Positions 37,950 through 50,695 of a stretch of DNA of 64,000 nt are shown here, piece by piece; within the stretch, counting starts at the first letter, position 1, and every line of letters starts with the position of its first letter. The DNA lies in contig OY756958.1 in NCBI GenBank assembly GCA_963580455.1, positions 23,076,501 to 23,140,500 on the forward strand, read 5' to 3'. A program made the translations under genes and the position numbers. This DNA comes from Euonymus europaeus (taxonomy: Eukaryota; Streptophyta; Magnoliopsida; Celastrales; Celastraceae). The notes beneath the pieces are model-generated. The model was not told the origin of the DNA and did not search any database. It saw only the letters and a program-made list of their open reading frames with translations.

Positions 37950-38850
37950 CTTTTGTCAATTGACTCAACTGACGAGTAACTCTAACCTCATAATATGGGA
38001 TGAAGTCCCTATGACTAACAAATATTCATTTGAAGCTTTGGATAGCACCTTGAATGATGTTCTTAGATTTTCGAATCATAACAATTTTCAACAATCTTTT
38101 GAAGGTAAAGTTGTAGTTTTACGGGTGATTTCAATCTTCAAAAGGAACAAGAATAGATGTCATATTTGCAACGATAAACTCTTTATAAGGTCTTAAGGAT
38201 GATAGAAAATATGAAGCTTTAGGCGAGTGGTGATAATTTTGATTTAAACAATATAAAAGAGTTCTCATAATGAATATTAAAAATTGGTAATGGTGAAATT
38301 GAAGAACATAGTGATGCTTAGAGAATTACAGAAATCATGAATAATTTCCCTATTTAGGACTCGGATGATCCCTTGGGAGCAATTGTTGATAATACATATC
38401 ATTCCTTTATTTTAACAAATGAGTGATTCTAAATATATGCATGAAATGTTGATTGTTGCGTCTACACTTGAAATGGTGATTGTTCTTTTTTTGGGTGAGA
38501 AAAAAAAACTTATTTTAATTCTGGCAGTGCTCGCAAAACATATGTGAATGTCGATAGCTATGAAGATTTATACACAGCTCAATTCCTCAATTCAATTACA
38601 TCTTTTGATCTTCCAAATCATGAATTAAAATCGAAGATCAGTGTTCTCATCATATTGCTTAGAAATATTGATTAGAGATCCGGTTTATACAATATCCATT
38701 AGTTACTTATTTTGCTATGACAATAAACAAAAGTCAAGGACAATCACTTTCTCATGTTGTTTTGTATTTGTCAAGGCCAATTTTTAGTCATGGCCGACAA
38801 TATGTTACAATTTCAAGGGGAAAAAGCATAAATGGTCTGAAGAAATTGAT
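37950..38850 (+). pseudogene. Helitron Pif1-like helicase remnant
   Basis: Two conserved blocks of the Pif1-type helicase from Helitron RepHel proteins are readable. At about 37984-38130 the translation is LIIWDEVPMTNKYSFEALD, holding the Walker B DE residues, then FEGKVVVL. At about 38705-38850 it is FAMTINKSQGQSLSHVVLYL, then SRPIFSHGRQYVTISRG, the C-terminal helicase motifs. Between them the frame is lost repeatedly, although YEDLYTAQFLNSI is still visible near 38555. The Walker A part and the Rep domain are absent. It is a truncated, inactive copy. Confidence 0.85.
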
Positions 38851-38855
38851 TCTTA

Positions 38856-40219
38856 GAGTGTGTTTGGTAAACAATTTTACCAGTAGCATATAATTTAGCC
38901 TGTATGCTGATTGTTTTATGCTGCTTGAAATGCTGACATATATGTTGTTATAAATGCTGTGGGTGTTTGGTTAGATTTTTCAGAGAAAAGCATATATGCT
39001 AGTATAAATGCTGTGGCTAATTACATGTAGGGGTATCAACACAAATAATTAAAAAATAGATTTATATTTTTTAAAAATAATCTTTACATTTTTAATAATA
39101 TTAAAATATTATATATATTTTATACAATTTTTTTTATTAATATTTAACATTTTCTTAAATTTTATTAAATATAATTAATATATTATTTAAAAATAAAAAT
39201 ATTATTAAATAAAAATAATTAAATATGTTAGTAAAAATGTTAATATATTATTAAATATAAATAAATAATAGATTAGTAAATATAAATAAATAAATTAGTA
39301 AATATTATTTAATATATTATTTAAAAATAAATATATTATTAAATATAAATAATTAAATATATTAGTAAAATGTTAATATATTATTAAATATAAATGAATA
39401 TTTTATTAAATAAAAGTAAATAATAGATTAGTAAATATAAATAAATAAATTAGTAAATATAATTAATATATTATTTAAAAATAAAAATATTATTAAATAA
39501 AAATAATTAAATATGTTAGTAAAAATGTTAATATATTATTAAATATAAATAAATAATAGATTAGTAAATATAAATAAATAAATTAGTAAATATAATTTAA
39601 TATATTATTTAAAAATAAAAATATTATTAAATATAAATAATTAAATATGTTAGTAAAAATGTTAATATATTATTAAATATAAATGAATATTTTATTAAAT
39701 AAAAGTAAATAATAGATTAGTAAATATAAATAAATAAATTAGTAAATATAGTTAATATATTATTTAAAAATAAAAATATTATTAAATAAAAATAATTAAA
39801 TATGTTAGTAAAAATGTTAATATATTATTAAATATAAATAAATAATAGATTAGTAAATATAATTTAATATATTATTTAAAAATAAAAATATTATTAAATA
39901 TAAATAATTAAATATGTTAGTAAAAATGTTAATATATTATTAAATATAAATGAATATATTATTAAATAAAATAATTGGTTTTCATCCGTACATTCAGGGT
40001 AAACTCGTCATTAGTTAAAAGTGTAAGGGTAATTTGGACATTTCATGCATAAGTGTCCAAAAAATGCTAGTAAAATGACATTTTGAGAATGTCATAATTT
40101 AGAGGTAAAAATGTTAATTAATATGCTGAATTGTTGTTTGGTTAGGTTAACAATAATATGTAGCTTACATGTTATATGCTATATTATATGCTATTTATAA
40201 TGGTTTACCAAACACCACC
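38856..40219. mobile_element. Non-autonomous PIF/Harbinger-like element
   Basis: The left end GAGTGTGTTTGGTAAAC is mirrored at the right end by GTTTACCAAACACCACC, giving an imperfect terminal inverted repeat. Both ends are flanked by TTA (38853-38855 and 40220-40222), the three-base target duplication typical of PIF/Harbinger and Tourist-like elements. The interior has no transposase and is largely an AT-rich tandem array. It inserted next to, or at the edge of, the Helitron remnant. Confidence 0.8.
39140..39965. repeat. AT-rich satellite array with alternating unit lengths
   Basis: The phrase AAATATGTTAGTAAAAATGT (one copy is AAATATATTAGTAAAATGT) starts at about 39221, 39353, 39508, 39642, 39798 and 39910. 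Spacings are therefore roughly 132, 155, 134, 156 and 112 bases, so two related units alternate in a higher-order repeat of about 290 bases. The array is almost entirely A and T and lies wholly inside the Harbinger-like element. Confidence 0.85.
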
Positions 40220-41530
40220 TTAATAATAAAGGACGATTATATAATATTACAAGCAATGTAGTATTCAAATAGGTGTTTCAAAATTTAACATAGTGTGGAT
40301 GATAAAATGAGTTATGTCTAATCAACATGGCAGGTTGTGTAAGAAATGAAAAATGCCTATGATAGCTCATTGGGGAGCATGCAAAAGATCAACCCAACCC
40401 AAGTAAGGGAAAGACCTCAACCTAGGGGTAACGGAAAGGTCTCAACCCAGGGGTAAATGAAATGTTGTCTCAACGACTGTAATGATCGAAGATTAAGGGA
40501 TGTAACCCCTCATAGAGATTATTGTCAGAGATTAAATGGTAATCTTGATCGTCAGAGCAGTTATGTTTCATCTCTATAAAAGGAGGACTATAGGCTGATA
40601 ACCAGGGACAAGGTAGTTCTCTCACTCTGACATTTTTGTAGAAATCTACCAACCACTTGAATAAAATTTTAGACATCAATGGACGTATGCAATTTGTCAA
40701 ACCACATAAACACTTGTGTTCTTATTTTTATTTAATTAACTTTGGTGCATAAAATTACATCGACACATAGGTACGTCGTACCCTTCCAATTTTTTATTAT
40801 TATTAACTTTAGTAAATTATAGTTATAAGTTTAAAAGTTGAAATTTCATCCTAACAATGTTAACAATCAGAATGTATCATACAGAAGCTCTACAATGCTT
40901 ATGATGTGATTTTTCCTGTGTGTAGTGATGCCTAAATTGATGTGTTGGCGATAAATTTTATATGATAATGTTAGAAAGCCATGTATATAGCCATTTTTAA
41001 TCAACAAGCATCGTTCATATTTCATGATTTTAAAAATTATGATATTCACAATTATGCTTCTACTACTCTCTTTTTTAGAAACATGTTGTATAAACTTAAT
41101 TTTGAATGAATTAATGTATAGTATTTTGTTAATACTTTGTGTGTTTGACACTTGATTACTAAAAGGGTCGGCAATATGAGATTCTTGAGAGACTATGGGA
41201 AAATATTTCAATTCAACTATTGTTTTGATTTGGTTAATGCATTTGCACCATTATTAATATTTCTTTTGTCATTCTTCTTTAACTCATAAACTGTAAAAAA
41301 AAAAAAAACAGCTTTGATACGCGACTTGCATGTACCTTTCAACTGGGCTGAACTTCAATTGTGGATTGTTTTGGTTCAGTTGATATTATGTCATATAGTC
41401 TTTGCGAGTCATCTTGTATGTCTTGTTATGTATGTTTTTATATATTTTTCTCTTGAATTTAAGTTAGGTGTTTGAGAAAATTATATCATAATAAAATCAT
41501 TCCCTACTTAACAAAATCTATTGAGACTGT
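40220..41530. other. Intergenic DNA with a possible LTR fragment
   Basis: From about 40370 to 40790 the sequence resembles part of an LTR: a TCTCTATAAAAGGAGG promoter-like sequence, then TTGTAGAAATCTACC, and later an ATAAAATTTT run. I could not find a primer-binding site, a polypurine tract or a second LTR. The remainder is AT-rich with nothing recognised. Confidence 0.35.
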
Positions 41531-41757
41531 GCTTGGAGGAGATGTTGGGTTGGAAGGATTCATAAAAGTGAACTATTACTTAATATTTATAAGTATTGGG
41601 AATGGTTAAGAAGATTTATGTGAGTGAACACCTTCAAAACCTTTAAAATGAAGAGTTTATATGAGTGAACATATTGAGATGTTTGTGTCAAGCAATTGTT
41701 CAGAGGAATTCTCGCCTTCCAACCCTCCCCAACATCTCCCCTAAGCATGATCTTAAA
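41531..41757. mobile_element. MITE-like element with terminal inverted repeats
   Basis: The left end reads TGCTTGGAGGAGATGTTGGG followed by TTGGAAGG. The right end reads CCTTCCAACCCTCCCCAACATCTCCCCTAAGCA when taken as two joined blocks, the near-complement. The interior of about 160 bases is AT-rich with two GTGAGTGAACA-like words. I did not find a clear target duplication, so the family is open. Confidence 0.65.
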
Positions 41758-41874
41758 TTAAATATCTGTCAGCAATATAAAAATGCATACATCATTATGA
41801 AACACACTTTAGGAGATGAGTTTTTTTAATCAAGTATTTTTTTTATCCGTGCAAACACTAGTATGTATATATAC

Positions 41875-42450
41875 ACGGCTGGTCTCCTCCCCCATCTGGA
41901 TGGGTCACTTTGAACACAGATGGATGTTGTAAAGGCATAGGAGTGAACGGATTGCTGGTGGTGGGGGTGTGTTAAGGGACAAGGTTGGGCGATGGTTGAA
42001 AGGTTTTTCGTTGAATATAGGTATTTGTAGCCCAATTGAAACTGAGTTGTGGCAGTTAAAAGTGAGTTACAATTAGCCTGGGATGAAAGATAAATGCATG
42101 TAATTTTGGAGACTAATTCGATGTTGGTTGCTGATTGGCTCAACAACAAGGAGAATCCGGTGCTAGCTGTGATGAATTTGATTGAAGCGTGTAGAAATTT
42201 GCTTGCACTTCATTGGACTGTCAGAGTTGTTCATATTTGTAGAGAAAGGAATAGAGTTGCATACTAGCTTGCAAAAGAGGCGCTACATCATAGTAGAGGC
42301 ATGGTTACCTTACAGAATACCCGAAGTGTGATTAACCATTTGATTTGGAAAGATTTGGTTGGGTGTCTTGGCCTTGACTTGTCCGAGGCTGATGAGGTTG
42401 TTTTCGTGTTCGTCTTGTGAGTTGTCCCCCTCCTTTGTATAAAAAAAAAC
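41875..42450 (+). pseudogene. LINE 3' end: RNase H-like domain and A-tail
   Basis: The translation gives PPSGWVTLNTDG, then GGVLRDKVGRWLKGFS, SPIETELW, ILETNSMLVADWL and VVHICRERNRVAY. This is the RNase H-like domain of plant non-LTR retrotransposons in the right order. The usual ETDS aspartate is Asn here. In-frame stops (after WDER and after NRVAY) and a frame change near 41925 show it is dead. A run of A at about 42440-42449 probably marks the end of the original transcript. Confidence 0.85.
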
Positions 42451-42676
42451 TTCTACATGGAATTGCAAAAGGCTCGCCTGATTAGAGAACATAACCTACA
42501 CATTGTTACAAAATGTTGCACAGAATACATTATTACATTAAGATAAATAATTTAAGTACAAATTTCATTATAAGAATCTATAACCTTCTTAAATAACGAT
42601 TAACGATGCCATCCTACAGTTCAAGTGGTGAACTGCGACAAGATTAGCGTGTTCTGGGCGCCATATGATGCGGGAT

Positions 42677-45600
42677 CTAAAGATCTATGCAGAGGTAGGA
42701 AATAATGGAGCCTGCTCTCCTTTTGGTCCTCTGGCTAACCTTCCACTTCTCAACCAGAACCTTTTTAATGTTTGTGCAACCAGAGACTACAGTGGCAACT
42801 CCAGCTGAAGTTACACTAGGACAATAAACCATGTTGCAGGTCTCCAGCATGGTGCAATTTCTCACAAGATGTGCAAGACCAACATCTGAAATCTGACGGC
42901 AGTGTGACAACACTATTTCCTTCAGTGATGGGCAGCCTTCTCCTATCTCAGCAATTGCCATATCACCCAAGTTCTGAGGAAAAAGAAAAATAACAAAGCA
43001 AGTTAGTTTATGGGTAATTGCAAGCTGTAGAATTGTGTAACGTTAAATTCATATAATTCAGCAATATGGGTATCAATATGTTAACAGCTTCCACAACATC
43101 TTGCTAATGGACAATTTACGTGCACTAAGATGCTCGCAAAACCACATAACTACTATCTTTGATCTATTTAGGGCATGAAATGATCCATCATGTGCATAAA
43201 AAGCATCAGAAGCATTGTCACCGTCCCAAGCCCACCATGTGATTAACCAACAAAGAAATGGCATATTGAATGGTCAGAACAAGCACACTTATTAGGGATT
43301 AATCAGGATGGGAATAATTGACAAATGAAATGTGCCAACATTTAAGTTTCAAAGTTAGGCATTTGAGGGGGAAGGACAGAGAAAAAGAGAGTTTTGGAGG
43401 GGGGAAAAAGAGAGACTGAAGTTGAAAGGGACGAGCTTTGAACTCATACAGTAGTTTACCGAGAGATTGAAATAAAAATTTAAGGCCACATAGTAGTTAA
43501 AACACCATAAATATTAGAGAGAGAGATGTGAAAGGATAAGAAATAGAACCTTTTAAGCTGGGTAAATATTCAATTTTTACCTTACAAAAAATGCCAGCCA
43601 ATTACTGATTAGATGAAGGGGCAAAGAATCATACTAAGATAAACCAAATATGAATATATTAAAGAGCATATGCTCATCATATCCACTTGCCATTTTTTCT
43701 CGAGGTTTCTACAAAATTTGGAATAAGGTAAACTGTAATCATTTCTCCATGCAAGAGAGTAGGCCAAACAAGGTCTTCTAAGTTCCTACAAAATAGGCAC
43801 TGTTCCATAGGCTACAAAGTATGGAGGTTGAGTTATACATTTGCTGATGTAATTTCGCCACCAAAAAATTTCTAACAGAGATCAGAATAGGAAACAGGAA
43901 TTACATGTCATCATAAGAGCTAAGAGCGAAATCAATGGGCGCACAATAAGATAAATGTTATAATGATGGAGGTCAGAGAAAGGGGAAGGGTAAGAAGAGA
44001 GGAGAAAGAACACACCTGAAGCACGCTTACATCAAGGAAAGTGAGTTCAGGGCACCCTCTAGCAATAGCTATTATTCCAGCATCACCAACCTGGTGGCAA
44101 CCACTTACATTTAGATGTTGTAAGGAACACCCCTGGCCGATGGCAATAAGGGCATCATCCCCTACCCTGAAGAACAAAGTAAGATGTGTCAGACTGAGGA
44201 CAGTAAGTTCCATAATTTCACAAATTTCCCAATGACGTGTGCTACAGCCCTCACAAATTCAAAAGCAAAAAAACAATGAGCTCACCAAAAGTTGCATGCA
44301 AAATAAGCAGTTAAGAGGAAAATTTTCTACAGGAAACTCAAGCACACTGAAAATATATCTCCATTTACACAAGTATAAGGAACCTAGAGTCTAATTGTAT
44401 AGAGTTGTGAAGAAAACTTTACCTATCACAAAACCGAAGGTTAAGATCCGTGAGAGACTTACAGAACTCACCGACAGCTATGATTCCCTTGTTTCCAATC
44501 TATCATGAACCCAAAAAAAAAAAGATATTTAAACTTGTTTCGAGATGTAATTGCTGAATTCCAATTAACTTTGCCAATGTGCATGAGTCTAAATATATAT
44601 TAGTAAATCTCATCAGAAATCTTTAACAAAGAGCTCTGATAGTTTCAAAGAAATCAAACAAATCAAGCATTAGAACACATTTTGCTTGCTTCTCATCTTT
44701 CCAAAGATCCTTTTTCTGTTGATTTTTCAGTCTTGACTCAAACTGAACAAGCTACATAACATTAAAGAGCTGAAAGACATCTTTAAAAAACTCTAAACCT
44801 TCGAATTGGTTAAAGGGATTGTGAAGGCAGGGACTTACTGTCGAGAAAAGGAAAAAAGGTAGCATGTCATACAGTATATAGGTACATGTGTACATGCCTG
44901 CATGAACATTAGCCTTCTAGAACTTGAGCAACTTTTCAAGATCCAAAGATGACACGCTCTACAACTTATTTTCAAGCCAAAAAAACACTAAGCACAAGAT
45001 AAACGTTTTTCATGGAACCTCTTCAATTATGCATTCTAAACCTTAACCATTTTGATGGCATACAATCATCCATTGCATCCATTCCAACCAGATAAGGCTT
45101 TCATGAATACTTAAATGAAAGTCAGGAGAAGTGGAAACATTTTAATGGCAATATAAGTTCTTGACAAAAATTTACAGAAGTGACATGGGCTGTATGAACT
45201 TTAAGTGAGAGCATGTGTGTGTGAGGGAGAGAGGACCTCATAGCATCGACGAATATGAAGCTTCTTCAAATTCCTGCAACCACCAGCTATACTGCAAATG
45301 GCATCATCTCCAACACCAGCGCAATCAACCAAATGGAGAGATTGCAAGAATTTACAGCCTCTTCCAACTTCCTGAAGAGCATTATTGCCAATCCTTTGGC
45401 AGTATAACAATGCTAGCTCTGTAAGCCGCCTGCAAGTAGCCTAATGCTTCAATATAAAAAAGTGCCAAATGACAGTGCAAAGGAAGAAGTTAGTGTGTCA
45501 ACCACCAGCCAATCATAGCATGGCCCAACAGAATTTCATTTCTTTCCAATCAATAACCTAACAAATACATTTTAAACTGCGGGAGAAATCTCAATTTTAA

Positions 45601-48600
45601 ATGCAGAAGAGAAGAAATCTCAGATTAAATAGGATCTCAAAAGAAACATCATCCTACCTATAGGATGCATTAACCATAGTACACACCAGACTTCTATAAC
45701 AATGAAAGACCGAATATGTCAAAGACAAGATATGGAGATTATATGAATTGTAATCACCCCGATATGCTGAGTCAAATTTTGGGTTGAATAAAGTGTAACG
45801 AGAAACACCAACCAGCCTATGACAAGCACAAACCATAGTATACATCAGACCTCCATGATAATGAAAGACAATATCTTCTGAAAATGAAAGGGAGAACAAC
45901 CTTCTCCCAGGAAAATATGAGTTCAATCATTAGCAACCAAATAAGTTAAGTCAAATACATCTTAGGAATGTAATAAAATAGAATGCAGATTAGGGAAATT
46001 AATTAAAATTCAAGTCAGTCCTTGGGAAATGGACAAAGAAGGGCACCAGTCTACATTTTAAGGAAAAATTGAGCAAAGAAGAGGCATCATTTGAGACCTG
46101 TAGAAACAATTATACATAAAAAAACGAAATGAAAAACCCGCTAAAACATTCCTATGGATAAATTGAGTAAAAAAAATGAGGTTTTGTTTAAGACCTATAG
46201 AACACAATTATACATAAAAAAGGGGAAATGAAAAACCCACTAACACATTCCTAATGAAAAATGAAATCAATACTAATGATGTTCTTAATTGTAAAGGGTG
46301 AAAGTTCTGTATTAATAATGAGGAACTTCCTGCTAAAACTATTTATAATATTTATTTAGTAAAGAGTGAACTTCCAACTAATGCTATGTACTATATATTT
46401 ATATCATATCTAATGCTTTGCATTTAATCAAAATTCTTCCCCCTATTCTTTGGAAATCGTAATTCCGCCACCCATGCAGTTTAAATGAGTTGACTTACAA
46501 AGCAAAGAATGCAAGCAAGCTATTACAGCATAGCATGAACTCTTCAAGTACTGCAGACAATACCCGCATAGCCTAAGAAAATGATAGAAACGTACCGGCA
46601 AGATCTTCCAATGGACTCCAATCCCAAAGTTCCAATATTGTGACAACCATTTACTTCAAGATGTGTAAGTTCTGTACAACCAGTTGCAATTGCTTCCAAT
46701 CCCATGTCGCTTAGGAAATAGCAATCACTTAAGGTAAGGTTTTTCAACTTCTTACACCCCTTCCCCACGGCACATAAACCCCTGCCAAGGGAAACAGGCT
46801 GGATCAAGCTGCATCACTCATCCCAAAAATATTAAAGGATAACAAGTATCATTACACGTTTAAGTAGCCAGTCAAAAATCAGTTACAGTATTGATTTAGT
46901 ATTAAGCTTCAAAATAATGATGGTGATGATAAAAAGGCAAAAGGAAAATACAATTGTTAGAATGCGGCTGATTCCACAAGTTTTTTAGGCCTGGACGCAG
47001 GGAAAAGGAAGGGATCCAATAAAAGTTGAGCAAAGGTCTTATCCTAACAAATGAAACCACTAGGACAAAAAAGGTATCAACTGCTCCAATTGGGAACATA
47101 GAAAATTTAGTAGTTTTGCAGATTAGAATAAAAGAAACTAACTTGTCAGTGAATTGTTGGAAACTGTATAAAGCCAGTAGCTCCAGCGACAAACAAGATG
47201 TGCCCACAGTCATCAAAGCATCATCTGTAACATTGATGCATTGAAGCTTCAAAACTTTCAATACAGGGCATCCTTGGGCCACAGCAACAACCCCTTTGTT
47301 GTGGATGAATTCTGAATCCAATGATAATGTCTCAAGAAACTTGCAATGAGCTCCGATCGATTCCAGTGATACATCAGTTATTTTTGCACAAGCAGCAACA
47401 TGAAGAGATTTCAGTGATTTCCTACAGCCCTGAGCTAATTCAACCAAACCCAAGTCGGTCAAGCCTTCACAAAACCGCAAGTTCAAATCTTCAAGTAGTT
47501 TACAAGACTTTCCAACAGCAGAGAGACCCTGATCGCCAACATAGCAACCCTGGCAGAAACCAATAATGAAAAGGATTAGGTATTGCATCACAAACTGCAC
47601 GAGACTGCGAGAGGGGTAAATGCTAAAAAGTATGGGAAATTACTTAAGGTAAGCCAACAGAACTCATTCCAGGAAGCAATACCTTACTTTCAAGAAAGTA
47701 AAATTTGCACGACACAACGGTCATGTTGAAAATTTCCCAGCTGGGAGGACAAAATTTTGTCAGTCATGTGTATATGACAGTGCTAGTAACTTTCACAACG
47801 AGCAAAAAAAAATAACGAAAGAGTCCTAAAGGAGGGAACTATAGATAGACCCTCCAGGCTCCTTCAGTAAGCTTAGCAATTGGGTCCACATTTTCTCCTG
47901 TTTTAGAAACAATGAGGGTTCTTTTGAATTTTTTGTTCAAGTCAGGAAGCTTATGATGATCTCAAGGCTTGCCACCAGGACATTTAACACCCTACTGGGA
48001 TTAATGCAGAAAAGTGGACTTAAACTGGATAGACAGAACGAGACCCTATAGCCAGCTTCTATGCATCTTCAGGGAATAACACATTTGCTAATTTTGTGTC
48101 AGAGGTTTTACAACTGCATCTCTCAGCTGTGAAGTCAGTCATTTCTACGGCGATCTAAGCATAATCCAAGCTCATTCCTATTATGAATGGTTTACATTTT
48201 CCCCTAAATTTACAGCTATTTTTCAACAGATATAATAGTGGCTTCTCTTTTTTTGAAAGGTAATTATCCTTTTATATCTAAAATAAAGACGAAACATACA
48301 TATCAATGCACTCTTGCTATGCCCACGTCCATGAACTCCATTGTTTTAAAGATGCAGTTACCTCGGAGATGAACTTGCTTTTATACCTAAAATCCATTGT
48401 CTTCTCAAAAACCATATCAGAGGTTAACCTCTTCAAATGTAAGTACACTTGGAAGACAGATGGCAGCATCGGTTTCTTCCTATAACTCAGCATTTTGACC
48501 ACTCTAAATATAGCTTCAAAGTAAAAATAAACAATCTGCCTTTCCTTTAAAATATAAGAAATACTCAAATATAATATGAGGAAACAAGCCAAAACACAAA

Positions 48601-49565
48601 CTTTGGCCAATCTACTATATAGAACAATGAAGAATTTCAAATTTAAGACAGAAAGCTTACCTGTAAATCCAGGGATTTCAAGAAACCACAACTAGAAGCA
48701 AGGGAAGTTAATCCCGAACACGATACATTGGAGCACCAGATTAAGCTTAACCTTTCCAATTGTGGAAACTCTTCACCAATAGCAATCAATCCAGCATCAG
48801 AAAGAAAGTAAGGCTCACTCTCACTGTCTTCATATACACTTTTTCCACCCGAACAGCGCAGCTTATGATATGGAAGTTGAGATCTATCACTACCACGTCT
48901 TCTCCCCTGTGTAATACATTCTCTAACATCGTCAGCATGTAAGCATAAACAATCCAATAATTTTCAAACCAAATCATTACACTAATATTTTCCTCGCATA
49001 TTTTAAAGCATACTGACAATAAAAACCTTGATTCCATAACTTATGGCTAAGAACCCTTTTCCTTCCCGTCCTATCCAACATTAAAGATGCTGTCTCTTGT
49101 CTATTTATTTCTTACTTTGACAAAATTTGATAAATTATAGCAAAACAATCCACAATTCAATAAAAGTGAAGAAAATGATCCCATACATCACCTTAATCAA
49201 TCAAATTGCATAAATAAACTTCTTGTTTTTTAAAAAATAACAGGCCAGCGAGTAATACGAATATGTAATTCTACAATTGAGGGAAGGATGGGACTTACGG
49301 GCTGGACGGGAAGGGAAACAGAGAGGCGTTCATCGATGTGAATGGTCTTAACGCTAAGAAATCGGCGGGAGAGAATCCTGATGAAGATATCGGGGTTCCC
49401 CGAGGCACCGATTCGTAGGGTTGTCCGGCTGAAACGCTCTAGCAACAGCCACCGCTTACATACCAGGGAACAGGAGTCCCTGCTGGCCTTCGAATCCAGG
49501 TGCGTGAACACCTCCAGGATAAGCTCGTCCGGTAGGAATGTGTTGATTCTATCATGCCCTCGCAT
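42677..49565 (-). CDS. FBL4: F-box/LRR-repeat protein 4
   Basis: FBL4 is a substrate-recognition subunit of an SCF ubiquitin ligase: the F-box binds the SKP1/ASK adaptor and the leucine-rich repeats bind the target. Exons: 49565-49299, 48906-48661, 47549-47143, 46781-46596, 45429-45237, 44499-44423, 44166-44016, 42973-42677. Every junction keeps phase and the product is 607 residues, near Arabidopsis FBL4. The F-box is at about 10-50 (INTFLPDELILEVFTHLDSK, CSLVCKRWL). A variable basic linker follows, then cysteine-containing LRRs from about 115 to the end, each with a pattern like L.L..C....D.GL..I...C. The C-terminus SIISYLCIDL is conserved in the family. I chose the start MRGHDRIN, which matches the family; an in-frame ATG 11 codons upstream at 49598 is an alternative. 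The substrate is unknown. Confidence 0.97.
45660..46260. repeat. Two short duplications within one FBL4 intron
   Basis: The intron between FBL4 exons 4 and 5 contains two imperfect duplications. An AACCATAGTAYACAYCAGAC block followed by AATGAAAGAC occurs near 45671 and 45831. A second block, GACCTRTAGAA...AATTATACATAAAAAA...GAAATGAAAAACCC, occurs near 46097 and 46192. The intron has no gene of its own. Confidence 0.7.
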
Positions 49566-50685
49566 GTTGACGTGTATATCGCTTACTGTTGATTTCACTT
49601 TTTATTTGATTGAATCCAACTGATTTCCGAATTTGATTGATTCGAAGAAGACGCAGAATTAAAGAGACGGAATTGGGAGAAAGAACGAGAGATTCCGAAG
49701 GTTGAGCTCTCGTTTACGTTTTCAGCAGGCACTCGATGAAGTCGGTGTGTGGATTGGCACTACTGCCCTATCATCGCGGGTCAACCGCTGAGGGGGAGTG
49801 GTGGTTTAATTCGCGGTCTTTTATAGAAGATGGTGGCATAATTAGCATTATCAAAAAAAAAAGGATAAAATCAAATTGATTGAAATTGAATATTTTAGTT
49901 GATTTTATCTAAAAAAATTGTTATATATTTTCTACTAAAATCGTTTGAAGATCGAAAAGTTAATATACCTATCGATAATCTATTAAATTATTCGAGCAAA
50001 ATATGTCAAAAAATGAAGATGATGGATCACTAAAAATATAAATTCATAAGTATTCCAAACGAGTGAGACTCATAATTTTTAATTTTTAAATTTAAAAATA
50101 AAATCAAATTTTGTGGTTATATTGGACGTAATATGTATTATGGATGATTTATGAAATTTTTATAGGTATGTTCAGCACAACCAATCAAAAAATGAACTTT
50201 TCACGCTCATATAACAATCTATCACACCTAGATAAAATGAGATTGGGGGCTGCAATATTCTGGACTTAAAATTTATTAAAATGTTTAAAATTTTAACCAT
50301 TCAGTACAAGCTCAGAAGCTGTCCAACATATTCTCTTCTTCGACCCACTATCCCGAGTAAAATAAGACGTCTTATGGCCTACTATAGCTTAAGCTACATA
50401 TTTATATATATTTTTTTAAAAATGTGTATTGTTTTAATTAGATTTACGAGTCTAATAATTTTTTATCTCAAATAAAAATTAAATTGAATATAAAAAATAC
50501 ACCGAAATTTTGAATGTTGAATATAAACATGAATATCTTATATGTTTTTCATGTTCAATTTAATTTTTGTTTGATATAAATAATGTATCATTATAGTCGT
50601 AAAATTGATCAAAATATATAATAATTTTTTTAAAAAAAAAAACTTCATAATGCCTCTAGTTAAAATTACAAAAGAACTCGCCATA
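49566..50685. other. FBL4 promoter side and intergenic DNA
   Basis: The first 250 bases are comparatively GC-rich and should hold the FBL4 leader and promoter. The rest is AT-rich with no recognised feature. Confidence 0.5.
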
Positions 50686-50695
50686 AATTTTTTAG

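Noticed and set aside
39140..39965. A CRISPR-like regular array
   Set aside because: Plant nuclear context, units contiguous with no unique spacers, and nearly pure AT composition; it is a satellite.
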